From: a virus
DNA length: 29,748 nt
Reading direction: 5' to 3' (one strand)
IMG/VR virus record: IMGVR_UViG_3300036781_000255
Coordinates: 1-29,748 of that record
The translations under genes and the position numbers were made by a program. The notes beneath the pieces are model-generated. The model did no database searches, was not told the origin of the DNA, and saw only the letters and a program-made list of their open reading frames with translations. Every line of letters begins with the position of its first letter. Positions within the stretch are counted from its first letter, which is position 1. Below, one piece after another: positions 23,082 to 29,748 of the stretch.

Positions 23082-24217
23082 GCGATCAAGCAGAATATGA
23101 GGGCGATATCATTGAGCCGCCCCGAACCTCGTCTCCACCTGTCCCGCACAATCCGTTTGCGGTCGCTGCGCCGGAGCATCTGAGTGCTGGCGCAGTCGCG
23201 ATCGAGAGCCAGCGTGGCGTTGCCGAAGTCCAAGGCCGGATGCTGATCGCAAAGCGGTTCCCGCGTGACAGCGCCCTTGCCTATCAGCGGACGATGACTT
23301 CATGCCTGCGCATCGGCCTAGCCACTGAGGCACTTTACAAGTTTCCCCGAGCTGGCGGCGCGGTCGAAGGACCAAGCATCAGGCTGGCCGAGGAGATGGC
23401 CCGATCCTGGGGTAACGTGGAGTATGGACTAAACGAACTGTCGCGCCGATCGGGCGAGTCCGAGATGGAGGCCTTCGCCTGGGATCTTGAGACCAACACT
23501 AGATCGTCCCAACGCTTCACCGTGCGTCACATCCGAGACCGGACGGAGGGCGGTAAGGCTCTGGATACAGAGCGCGACATCTACGAGATCACGGCCAATA
23601 TGGGTGCTCGCCGCATGCGTTCCCGCATCTTGGCGATACTACCGCCGGAATTGGTGCGTGACGCAATCGCTCGGTGCAAGCAGACGATGCGTGATGGCGG
23701 TGGTGAGCCGCTAGAGGACAGGATTAAGCGGATGATGGCGGCATTCCAGCCGCTCGGCGTGATGCCGCAGATGATAATTGACCGCCTGGGCCATTCCATA
23801 GACAGGGTTACCCCTGACGAACTGGTGGACCTCGCCGGCATCTACCAGTCGCTGAAGGACGGCCAGACCAAAGCGGCTGACTGGTTCGGTCGCAAGGATC
23901 CGCCGAAGGACGCCGATCCATTCGAGCAGGCAGCAGCCGGCAAGCGGCCAACGAAAAAGCAGCAAGACAACACGTTCGAGCAAGCGGCGGCTGGCGCCCC
24001 TACGACGCTGGTGGAGAAGCCGAAGGATGAAGCCGCTGAGATAGGCGACGAGGCCGCTCAGTTCATCTCCCAGTTAGCCGGCATGTCGCAGACCGAGGTC
24101 GAGCGCCTCGACACCAACCCCGCCCACAAGGCGTGGCTGAAGAAGCTGCCGAAGCCCGAGTATGACCGAGTGGCGCAGGCCATCACCGACCGCCTGTTAG
24201 CGAGGCTGGGCGCATGA
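23078..24217 (+). CDS. Conserved phage recombination-associated protein (annealing-protein candidate)
   Basis: 379 residues, ATGA overlap with the exonuclease. Residues about 40-205 (AIESQRGVAEVQGRMLIAKR, PSIRLAEEMARSWGNVEYG, ITANMGARRMRSRILAILPP) belong to a family I recognise from many phages, always next to a RecE-like exonuclease. It is usually annotated as hypothetical. By position it is the single-strand annealing partner, a RecT/Erf analogue. The C-terminal 110 residues hold two copies of a FEQAAAG segment (about 287 and 308) and an acidic linker, possibly an SSB-binding tail. Confidence 0.65.
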   Translation: MSDQAEYEGDIIEPPRTSSPPVPHNPFAVAAPEHLSAGAVAIESQRGVAEVQGRMLIAKRFPRDSALAYQRTMTSCLRIGLATEALYKFPRAGGAVEGPSIRLAEEMARSWGNVEYGLNELSRRSGESEMEAFAWDLETNTRSSQRFTVRHIRDRTEGGKALDTERDIYEITANMGARRMRSRILAILPPELVRDAIARCKQTMRDGGGEPLEDRIKRMMAAFQPLGVMPQMIIDRLGHSIDRVTPDELVDLAGIYQSLKDGQTKAADWFGRKDPPKDADPFEQAAAGKRPTKKQQDNTFEQAAAGAPTTLVEKPKDEAAEIGDEAAQFISQLAGMSQTEVERLDTNPAHKAWLKKLPKPEYDRVAQAITDRLLARLGA

Positions 24218-24330
24218 GCCTGGTATGTACAGCGGCCAGCATTGTCGTTGGGTGGATGGCTGCCGGACTGCTGATCGCTCTGGTGCTGGGCGAGATCCTG
24301 CGCGGATCCAAAAGGAACGGAAAAGACTGA
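24214..24330 (+). CDS. 38-residue membrane microprotein
   Basis: ATG at 24214 overlaps the previous TGA (ATGA). Residues 3-28 form one hydrophobic helix (VCTAASIVVGWMAAGLLIAL), followed by a short basic tail (RGSKRNGKD). It closes the recombination operon. Coupling supports translation; function unknown. Confidence 0.5.
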   Translation: MSLVCTAASIVVGWMAAGLLIALVLGEILRGSKRNGKD

Positions 24331-24611
24331 AGGCCAAGATCCCTGGGGGTGAGGCCCAATGGTGACCCTCCGGCGCATCCAGTGGTCGTGCTCGTGTCAA
24401 ACCCACTGGGTCGGTTCGTCGTCAACGCACCCCGGAGGAGATCACCTCTATTGTATCTTCGCGACACGCCACGACACGGCAAAACACCGCACATTACGCC
24501 ACGACACTTCACCACACGACACTTCACCACACGCCACAGCACTACGCGTCATGCCATTGTCCCATTTACCACTAGCGGCGCGCGTCACATTGTGGCAACG
24601 CTGCGCGCAAC
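24331..24611. other. 281-bp non-coding junction with nested inverted repeats and tandem repeat
   Basis: CCTCCGG / CCGGAGG (24367-24373, 24432-24438) encloses CCAGTGG / CCACTGG (24379-24385, 24403-24409). Further on, the plus strand is rich in A and C and poor in G from about 24465 to 24545. A 15-base unit, ACGACACTTCACCAC, occurs twice in tandem (24501-24530) with a partial third copy. Frames here reflect the repeats. This could be a rho-utilisation type leader, an accessory origin, or a transfer-associated site at the border between recombination and secretion genes. Confidence 0.5.
24501..24538 (+). repeat. 15-bp tandem direct repeat, two perfect copies plus partial
   Basis: ACGACACTTCACCAC is repeated exactly at 24501-24515 and 24516-24530, then ACGCCACA follows. 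Related CACGCCACGACAC text lies about 30-40 bases upstream. The G-poor character suggests an unstructured RNA or iteron-like DNA site. Confidence 0.65.
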
Positions 24612-24857
24612 ATGCGGAAAGCGCGCCCCAGGGGACAGGCGGCGGTCATACAACGCACGCTCGGGCAGAACGTCTACGAGCTGCGGGAGGCTGCCGGCAT
24701 GAGCCAAGAGAAGCTGGCGTCCCTGTCCTCTCTAAGCAGGAGCTACATCATCCGCATCGAGAGAGGCGCCGCCAATGCCACGATCGGCACAATCGTCAGT
24801 ATTGCTCGCGTGTTCGACGTGACGATCAACGACCTACTGACCAGAGAATGCTGCTGA
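24612..24857 (+). CDS. XRE-family regulator upstream of the virB operon
   Basis: 81 residues, ATG at 24612 without a clear ribosome site. Residues about 18-76 (QNVYELREAAGMSQEKLASL, SSLSRSYIIRIERGAANATI) form a classic single-domain Cro/C1 helix-turn-helix; the RSYIIRIERG recognition helix is well conserved. It lies just before the gap carrying the 20-nt motif and the virB1 start, so it is the best candidate for control of the secretion operon. Confidence 0.8.
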   Translation: MRKARPRGQAAVIQRTLGQNVYELREAAGMSQEKLASLSSLSRSYIIRIERGAANATIGTIVSIARVFDVTINDLLTRECC

Positions 24858-24906
24858 TCTAAAAACCGCTTGCACGGTTGTGCTGCATAGTGCACACTTC
24901 GCGTTG

Positions 24907-24926
24907 TTGACTATAAGACACACAAG
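24907..24926 (+). promoter_or_regulatory. 20-nt motif upstream of virB1 (operator or promoter)
   Basis: TTGACTATAAGACACACAAG lies between the XRE gene and virB1. It matches 17 of 20 bases of the copy at 20223-20242. TATAAG (24912-24917) could be a -10, but no good -35 is placed correctly, and TTGACT has no -10 before the coding start. A dyad TTGT / ACAA flanks it. I favour a regulator-binding site. Confidence 0.5.
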
Positions 24927-24935
24927 GATGGGGTG

Positions 24936-25391
24936 GTGCTGCTGACCAAAGCCATGGTGATCCATTACGCAATCACGTGCGGGCATGTTGACCCGGACGT
25001 GGCGGCTATGATGGCGATCACCGCCTGGAAAGAGAGCCGGTTTGAGACAACAGCGATCAGCCCGCCCAACCGCGACGGCACCCGCGACTTCGGTCCCTAT
25101 CAGATCAACGCAAAGAACCTCGCGCCCCTTGGCCTAACCGAGCAGACGGCGCTCGATCCCTGTGAAGCGTCACGCGCCGCAGCGACATGGTTCAAGGTTC
25201 TAAGCGTCTACAATACCGGCACCGAGCGCGCCGGCATCCTCAACGGATATGCCGGCGATACCTACGCACACCGACACGACGCGGGAGGGGTGCCAGTATC
25301 GCCGCCGCACGCGGCAGAACCCGACACAACACCCGAGCCAGTTCGTGGTGCCCAGCAAATCCTAGTCTTCGATGGATGGAGCAAAGAATGA
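24936..25391 (+). CDS. virB1: VirB1-like lytic transglycosylase
   Basis: 151 residues from the GTG at 24936, chosen over the GTG at 24933 because AAGGA lies seven bases upstream. WKESRF gives the catalytic Glu33; DFGPYQIN (about 51-58), ALDPCEASRAAATW and NGYAGDTYAHR are the conserved parts of VirB1 and related SLT-domain proteins. It cuts peptidoglycan to let the secretion channel or pilus pass. There is no N-terminal signal peptide, which is odd for a periplasmic enzyme. Coupled to virB2 by ATGA. Confidence 0.8.
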   Translation: MLLTKAMVIHYAITCGHVDPDVAAMMAITAWKESRFETTAISPPNRDGTRDFGPYQINAKNLAPLGLTEQTALDPCEASRAAATWFKVLSVYNTGTERAGILNGYAGDTYAHRHDAGGVPVSPPHAAEPDTTPEPVRGAQQILVFDGWSKE

Positions 25392-25663
25392 CCCCAATCG
25401 CGGAACGCGTAATAGCCACGCTTGTCTTCTGTCTGATCGTGACGGCAGCGATGGCGCAGAATGTTGACTTCGACGCATCGATGCAGGGCTGGTCAGCTAT
25501 CGCCTATGGAACCGGCGCCAAAATACTAATTGGCAGCATCATGGGCTATCTCATGTATTACGGGCTTGCCCACCAACATTTGTGGGTCTCTCTCTGCGGA
25601 GTCCTGGGAGCCGTCGCGTATTTCAGCGTCGGCGTGCTGATGGGCCGCATGAAAATAGTCTGA
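25388..25663 (+). CDS. virB2: VirB2-like pilin
   Basis: 91 residues, ATGA overlap. Residues 1-23 form a signal peptide (VIATLVFCLIVTAAMAQ, cleavage likely after AMA). Two hydrophobic helices follow (TGAKILIGSIMGYLMYYGLA and VSLCGVLGAVAYFSVGVLMG), the standard VirB2/TrbC pilin plan of small, two-helix cyclic or linear pilins. It would form the pilus shaft. Identification rests on architecture and gene order, as pilins vary in sequence. Confidence 0.7.
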   Translation: MTPIAERVIATLVFCLIVTAAMAQNVDFDASMQGWSAIAYGTGAKILIGSIMGYLMYYGLAHQHLWVSLCGVLGAVAYFSVGVLMGRMKIV

Positions 25664-25983
25664 TGACCGAAGACGACGAGATCGCCGATCGGTTGCTGTT
25701 GCCACCGTGCCGGCCGGAATTGATGCTGGGCATCCCCTATTATCACTTCCTCGCCTTGTGGGCGATCTGGGCTGTCGGTCTTATCGTGTTCGGGGCGATC
25801 ATCACCGGCACCGGTCTTTGCGTCATCGCCGGCCTATTCGAGCGCGGCATTACGGCCTGGGACTTCAATGCAATCCCTGTTGCCATGGTTTATCGCCGCA
25901 CGAAGCTAGTCGCTACCCGCTCTACGGTCTGGATCAGTGGCGTCACTCTCGATCCACTTTACGGACAGAGAAAGCCGCGATGA
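25663..25983 (+). CDS. virB3: VirB3-like inner-membrane protein
   Basis: 106 residues, TGATG overlap with virB2. It starts MTEDDEIADRLLLPPCRPEL. RPELMLGIPYYHFLALWAIW followed by GLIVFGAIITGTGLCVIAG gives two membrane helices typical of the VirB3 family, and the C-terminal DPLYG motif is commonly seen. VirB3 anchors VirB4 to the inner-membrane complex; the next gene is virB4. Confidence 0.75.
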   Translation: MTEDDEIADRLLLPPCRPELMLGIPYYHFLALWAIWAVGLIVFGAIITGTGLCVIAGLFERGITAWDFNAIPVAMVYRRTKLVATRSTVWISGVTLDPLYGQRKPR

Positions 25984-28343
25984 TCCGCATCCGGCCCGGT
26001 GGTGGAGACGTGCTGAAATATGCCGACTACGAAGGGCATATCCGCCCGAACGTCATCAAACGCGGAGATGACTCCTATGTCGCCATGTGGCGCGTCGAGG
26101 GACTGCCATTCGAAACGCTGGAGGACGACCTACTCTATGCCCGCCGCAACGATGTCAACACGCTGCTGATCAATATCGCCAGCGAGCGGCTGGTCATTGC
26201 GGCCCATGAAGTCCGCACGCTCGCCGAGGACAACATCATCCCAGACGGCGAGTTCGTCACAGAGTTCGGCCAGTCATTCCATGAGGCATTGCGCGAGCGT
26301 CTGACCAGGGGTAGCGCGCCGCTCTATTCCATCGAGCAGTTCCTAAGCCTAACGGTTCGTCCCCACGCCCCAATGGGCCGCACGGTCGCCGGCTTCCTGC
26401 GCTCGGCGCAATTGCAGGAGGACGAAAGCGAGGAAGACGCAATCAAGTTCCTAGAGGATCGCGCTGCGATGATAGCGGCCGGCCTCAAAGCCTATGGCCT
26501 GCGCCGGCTCGGCTACAGAGAGACCCACGAGGGACTGTTCAGCGAGCCGGGCGAAGCGATGGTGCTGATCCACAGCGGACGCCGCACGCCGGTTCCGGTG
26601 CCCGATGGCCCGCTCGGCGATGCGCTCTACGTCGAACGGACCCACTGGGGACCGGGTAGGACAATTACGATAGACCAGGCTGACGGCAGGCAACGCTATG
26701 CCTCGGTCTTTGGCTTCAAGGTGCCTGGCCATCCATGCAGACCGTGGGTATTCAACCACCTGAAATCGAGCGCGCTGGAGTATTCGTTCTCGCGACATTT
26801 TCACTACATGCCATTGGCCAAGGGCGAGGCCACGACCAAGAAGAAGATTCGCCGCCTGGAGATCACCAAAGATCCAGGACTTGATCAGGCGGCCGCGCTG
26901 CAAGCGCTCCGAGGGCGCTTGATGAGCCGGCGCTCGATGATGGGAAATCATCACAACGTGCTGACCATCTTCGCCGACAGTCCGGAGGGACTTGAGCTTG
27001 CCGCCCCCGAGGCGCAGGCCCAGCTCGCGCGCAACAACGCCTCGGTCGTGCGCGAGGATTGGGTCGATTTGCCGGCCTACTGGTCGCACCTTCCTGGCAA
27101 TGTCCATCTGTGGCCGCGCCCGATGCCTGTGACCAGCGACAACTGGGCCAGCATGGCGTCGTTCAACGCCTATCCGATTGGACCTGAGAAAGGACGCTGG
27201 GGGCCGCCCGCAATCATATTCCGCAGCGCCGGCGGAACGGCCGTGCGCCATCACTGGCACCGCCGCGATGTCGGCAACTTTGCTTGGTTCGGTCCTACCG
27301 GGGGCGGCAAGACGGCAGGAGTGCTTGCGCTGTTGGCGCAGAGCGAGCGCTACGACCCCCGCCCCCAGATCGTCTACTTCGACCAATACCGCGGCGCCGA
27401 CATAGGCCTACGGGCCTTGGGCGGCGCTGACAACTACCACGTCTATCAGGACGGTTTGGAGACTGGATGCGCCCCACTCAAGGCCCTCGATCCGAGCCTC
27501 CCGCGCGACATGGCCTGCCTACGCTATATCGCCCGCGGCCTGATCGGCGGCCAGATCGATCGCGAGGAACAACGCGCCATCGCGTTGGCATTGAACATGG
27601 TCATGGAGATGCCGGTCGCTGACCGCTCATGGGGCGAGGTACGCGCCATGCTCGGCTACGAGCGCGGCGGCATCGGCGAACGGCTGGAGCCATGGTGCCG
27701 CGGCAACGAATACGGCTGGGCGCTCGATTGCCAAGAAGACCGGCTTTCCTTCGCTAGTCGCGTGTCTGGTCACGATACGACCGGCATCGTCAGCAATGAG
27801 GCTGTCCTGGGGCCGATCCAGGGCTATCTGGCCTACCGCACGGAATCAATCCTGGATGGTCGCCGCGCGATCATCATCATCGACGAGTTCCACCACTGGA
27901 TCGAGAACCCGTTCTGGGCTAAGCGCGCCGCGTCTCTCGCGCGCACTATCAGGCGTCGTAATGGCATTCTCGGAATGTTGACCCAACACCCGGCCGATAT
28001 CGCCAAGTCATCCTTCGGCCACACGCTAATGCAGCAGACGCCGCAGCAGTTCTTTGCGCCTGACCCGCGCGCCAAACCCGAGGACTACGTCGGCGGCGCG
28101 CAGGTCACCGAGATTATGTTCAACAAAATTAAGCGGGGGATGAAGTCGGGCGCGGGCCTGCATCTCCGCGTCGTCGACGGCGAGGCGATGGTCGTGCAAC
28201 TGCCGCTCTCCGGTCTCGACGCACACCTCGCCGTGCTGTCGTCGCGCGACACGGCGGTCGCACTGGCCGGCGAGATCCGCCAGCAGAGTGGCAAGGAATG
28301 GGTCAACGAGTTCATGCGCAGGCATGAGGAGGCAGCGGTATGA
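25980..28343 (+). CDS. virB4: VirB4-type secretion ATPase
   Basis: 787 residues, ATGA overlap with virB3; a frame extending back to 25707 reads through virB3 and is rejected. The CagE/TrbE/VirB4 N-terminal domain occupies about 1-400. Walker A is FGPTGGGKT (about 436-444) and Walker B is AIIIIDEFHH (about 628-637). The TQHPADIAKS segment after Walker B is also typical. Length is normal (VirB4 proteins are about 790-820). It powers assembly and substrate movement in the T4SS. It is intact and clearly not a phage terminase. Confidence 0.92.
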   Translation: MIRIRPGGGDVLKYADYEGHIRPNVIKRGDDSYVAMWRVEGLPFETLEDDLLYARRNDVNTLLINIASERLVIAAHEVRTLAEDNIIPDGEFVTEFGQSFHEALRERLTRGSAPLYSIEQFLSLTVRPHAPMGRTVAGFLRSAQLQEDESEEDAIKFLEDRAAMIAAGLKAYGLRRLGYRETHEGLFSEPGEAMVLIHSGRRTPVPVPDGPLGDALYVERTHWGPGRTITIDQADGRQRYASVFGFKVPGHPCRPWVFNHLKSSALEYSFSRHFHYMPLAKGEATTKKKIRRLEITKDPGLDQAAALQALRGRLMSRRSMMGNHHNVLTIFADSPEGLELAAPEAQAQLARNNASVVREDWVDLPAYWSHLPGNVHLWPRPMPVTSDNWASMASFNAYPIGPEKGRWGPPAIIFRSAGGTAVRHHWHRRDVGNFAWFGPTGGGKTAGVLALLAQSERYDPRPQIVYFDQYRGADIGLRALGGADNYHVYQDGLETGCAPLKALDPSLPRDMACLRYIARGLIGGQIDREEQRAIALALNMVMEMPVADRSWGEVRAMLGYERGGIGERLEPWCRGNEYGWALDCQEDRLSFASRVSGHDTTGIVSNEAVLGPIQGYLAYRTESILDGRRAIIIIDEFHHWIENPFWAKRAASLARTIRRRNGILGMLTQHPADIAKSSFGHTLMQQTPQQFFAPDPRAKPEDYVGGAQVTEIMFNKIKRGMKSGAGLHLRVVDGEAMVVQLPLSGLDAHLAVLSSRDTAVALAGEIRQQSGKEWVNEFMRRHEEAAV

Positions 28344-28711
28344 ACTGGAATGGCATAGGTTGGTGCGCGAGTGGGCTGCTGGTTGGTGGCGTGACGGCTC
28401 CGCTCATTATCTGGTGGCCGCAGATCAGCAGCACGACACCGATCGGACATGGCGGCAGGGCGCCTCCAGCCGCTGAGCAACCCGCGCCAGCCGCCGTGGC
28501 GATCCTGGTGCCGGTACAGCCGCCCCAGCCCGAGATCCATTCCGTTCCATGGTTCGTGGAGCATGAGAGCGCGATTGCGCCCCGGCGCGCAGACTGCGCA
28601 AACAATGCGCCGGCATCCATGGCGGCGGCGGCAGAATGCGGCAACGCAGACCGCGCCAGCCTGCACGTCTTCAATCAGCAACTACGCGCAAAGTATTTTG
28701 GCGGGAAATGA
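28340..28711 (+). CDS. EexN-like small protein of the T4SS operon
   Basis: 123 residues, ATGA overlap. Residues 5-26 form a membrane helix. A Pro/Ala-rich linker leads to a C-terminal part WFVEHES...CANN...ECGNADRAS, which follows the W-x2-H ... C-x2-N ... C-x-NA pattern of EexN/TrwH-family proteins. EexN proteins reduce entry of related conjugative elements. Here the N-terminal segment is a non-cleaved anchor rather than a clear lipobox. Family match is by pattern and moderately uncertain. Confidence 0.55.
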   Translation: MNWNGIGWCASGLLVGGVTAPLIIWWPQISSTTPIGHGGRAPPAAEQPAPAAVAILVPVQPPQPEIHSVPWFVEHESAIAPRRADCANNAPASMAAAAECGNADRASLHVFNQQLRAKYFGGK

Positions 28712-29496
28712 AACGGCTCATTCTCACAGTCGCATTGCTCGGCATCTGTCCGTTAGGCGCGCACGCCGACGTGCCGGTCATCGACTTCGCCGGACTCAGC
28801 GCACAGATTAAATCGTTCGCTGAAAGCGCAAAGCAGACCGTGCTACAAAACGCGGTAGTCGCTAACACGCTGGATACCGTCCACACGGCGCAAGGCATCC
28901 TACGCGATACGACCGGGACGCTTCAGGAAGTGACCAGCCTCTACGGTTCAGTGACAGGCGTCCGAAGCATCGGCCAGGGCGTTAGTCTTGCGCTTGGTAG
29001 GCTCGGCATTCAGGACCCATTGCCATACTCGGTCGGTTCGGTCTCTGGCCTGATGAACAGCCGCAATCCCATGGGGTTGATAAGTTCGCTGGGCGCACTC
29101 GGCTCATCCTACACTGCCGACACCGGATACAACACGATATGGCACCCGTCCGATCCGAACAGCGACGGCGCGCAGGCGATGACAGCGAGGATCGGCGTGG
29201 TTTCGGCAGCCCAAGGTACCGGCGAGACGATGTTCACCGCAGCGCAGAACCGCATGCCACTGCTGCGCAACCTGACCGACCAGGTGAACAACGCAAAGGA
29301 TGGCGCAGAGCGCGAGGTCCTGCTCGCTCGCTTACAAGGTGAGACCGCATTGACGCAGGCGGCCACCAACGAAGCGATCTCTGCGCAAATGATGGCGTCT
29401 GCCGCAAAGGACGCGGAGGACCTACGCGCGCAGCAGCGCCAGCAACAATCGCTGCACGAATTCAACGACGCAGCGCGTCAGTCGGTGGGGTGGTGA
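28708..29496 (+). CDS. virB5: VirB5-like minor pilus protein
   Basis: 262 residues, ATGA overlap; a longer frame start at 28636 lies in the previous gene and is rejected. Residues 1-21 are a signal peptide (LILTVALLGICPLGAHA). The rest is nearly all helical, with Gln/Ala-rich coiled segments near the end (AAKDAEDLRAQQRQQQSLHE), the pattern of VirB5/TraC/TrbJ pilus-tip proteins. It sits between the EexN-like and VirB6-like genes, the usual place. Confidence 0.7.
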   Translation: MKRLILTVALLGICPLGAHADVPVIDFAGLSAQIKSFAESAKQTVLQNAVVANTLDTVHTAQGILRDTTGTLQEVTSLYGSVTGVRSIGQGVSLALGRLGIQDPLPYSVGSVSGLMNSRNPMGLISSLGALGSSYTADTGYNTIWHPSDPNSDGAQAMTARIGVVSAAQGTGETMFTAAQNRMPLLRNLTDQVNNAKDGAEREVLLARLQGETALTQAATNEAISAQMMASAAKDAEDLRAQQRQQQSLHEFNDAARQSVGW

Positions 29497-29748
29497 TGGA
29501 TTTCTTTCTTCATGTGTTCCAGAATACTTGGGCATGGATAGATGCACCATTGACTACAATGGCCGTCCAAATGAGCGGGCGCCTTTTTAGTTATGTACGC
29601 CCTAACCTCAAGACGGTTACGCTGCTGTTTCTGTCGTTTACCATAGCAAGCTCTATCCTTCGTTCGGTCGGCCAGGACATGTTTCTGCGTTTCCTGCCGG
29701 CGCTGGTATCCGTGGCGTTGTTTATGACCACAATCCTGACCGTGCCGT
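29496..29748 (+). CDS. virB6: VirB6-like polytopic membrane protein, N-terminal part
   Basis: TGATG overlap with virB5; 84 codons before the window ends. It starts MDFFLHVFQNTWAWIDAPLT, followed by TVTLLFLSFTIASSILRSVG and FLPALVSVALFMTTI, two membrane helices. The position after virB5 and EexN and the topology fit VirB6/TrbL, the inner-membrane channel protein. The C-terminal part is needed to confirm. Confidence 0.6.
   Translation, partial: MDFFLHVFQNTWAWIDAPLTTMAVQMSGRLFSYVRPNLKTVTLLFLSFTIASSILRSVGQDMFLRFLPALVSVALFMTTILTVP

Noticed and set aside
24349-24702. 117-codon plus-strand frame with repeated HFTTR units
   Set aside because: The peptide repeats only reflect the 15-bp DNA tandem repeat; it overlaps the convincing XRE gene in another frame.
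24907-24935. TTGACT upstream of virB1 as a standard -35 box
   Set aside because: No -10 fits at 16-18 bases before the coding start; only a regulator-binding motif is claimed.
26000-28343. The large ATPase as a phage terminase or FtsK-like motor
   Set aside because: The N-terminal CagE/VirB4-type domain, spacing of Walker motifs, length and flanking VirB3/VirB5-like genes fit VirB4; a separate terminase is present at 11.4-12.7 kb.
1-29748. Integrase, tRNA or attachment-site repeats marking prophage ends
   Set aside because: None seen; no tyrosine or serine recombinase motif in any frame and no clear tRNA cloverleaf, so lysogeny mode stays open.

Overview
This window reads as the genome of a temperate tailed phage (or phage-plasmid) from an alphaproteobacterium that also carries a VirB-type type IV secretion operon. 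The host assignment rests on a GcrA-family regulator (a family centred on Alphaproteobacteria), high G+C, and dense translational coupling through ATGA, GTGA and TGATG overlaps. No integrase, tRNA, rRNA, CRISPR array or insertion sequence was found. Both ends are cut inside genes, so tail genes (left) and the rest of the secretion system (right) may lie outside.

Layout. Transcription diverges from a control region at about 20.5-21.05 kb. Everything to the left runs on the minus strand and everything to the right on the plus strand. An XRE-type regulator gene sits between two matching 6-4-6 palindromes (TTGGGA-N4-TCCCAA type), each placed between the -35 and -10 of a candidate divergent promoter, as in a lambda-like switch.

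Leftward, in order of transcription (20.5 kb to 1): a small HTH protein, a VRR-NUC nuclease, a GcrA homologue, a DNA methyltransferase, a zinc-ribbon protein and two small unknowns. A RepA-like AAA helicase follows, then a 282-bp non-coding block that can fold into a three-way junction and carries 11-bp repeats (candidate origin or structured RNA). Two unknown proteins and a ParB-domain DNA methyltransferase come next. After these are the packaging and head genes: terminase small and large subunits, portal (DUF1073), Mu F-like head morphogenesis protein, SAM methyltransferase, papain-like peptidase, lysozyme-fold protein, DUF2213 prohead protease with a four-cysteine N-terminal motif, acidic scaffold, a structural protein, DUF2184 major capsid protein, and head-tail connector-type proteins. 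Very small membrane proteins are interspersed.

Rightward (21-24.3 kb): four small unknown early genes, then an exonuclease/annealing-type recombination pair (PD-(D/E)XK nuclease and a conserved phage protein), then a 38-residue membrane protein. After a 281-bp gap with nested inverted repeats and a 15-bp tandem repeat come a second XRE regulator and an unbroken, overlapping operon: VirB1-, VirB2-, VirB3- and VirB4-like proteins, an EexN-like protein, a VirB5-like protein and the start of a VirB6-like protein.

The unusual point is the union of a complete tailed-phage head and packaging module with a VirB operon. A 20-nt motif found just upstream of virB1 recurs (17 of 20 identical) in the phage early control region, and a shorter variant lies at the terminase start. 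This suggests that the secretion genes belong to the phage regulon rather than to a neighbouring element. That link is inference and needs the flanking sequence and expression data.
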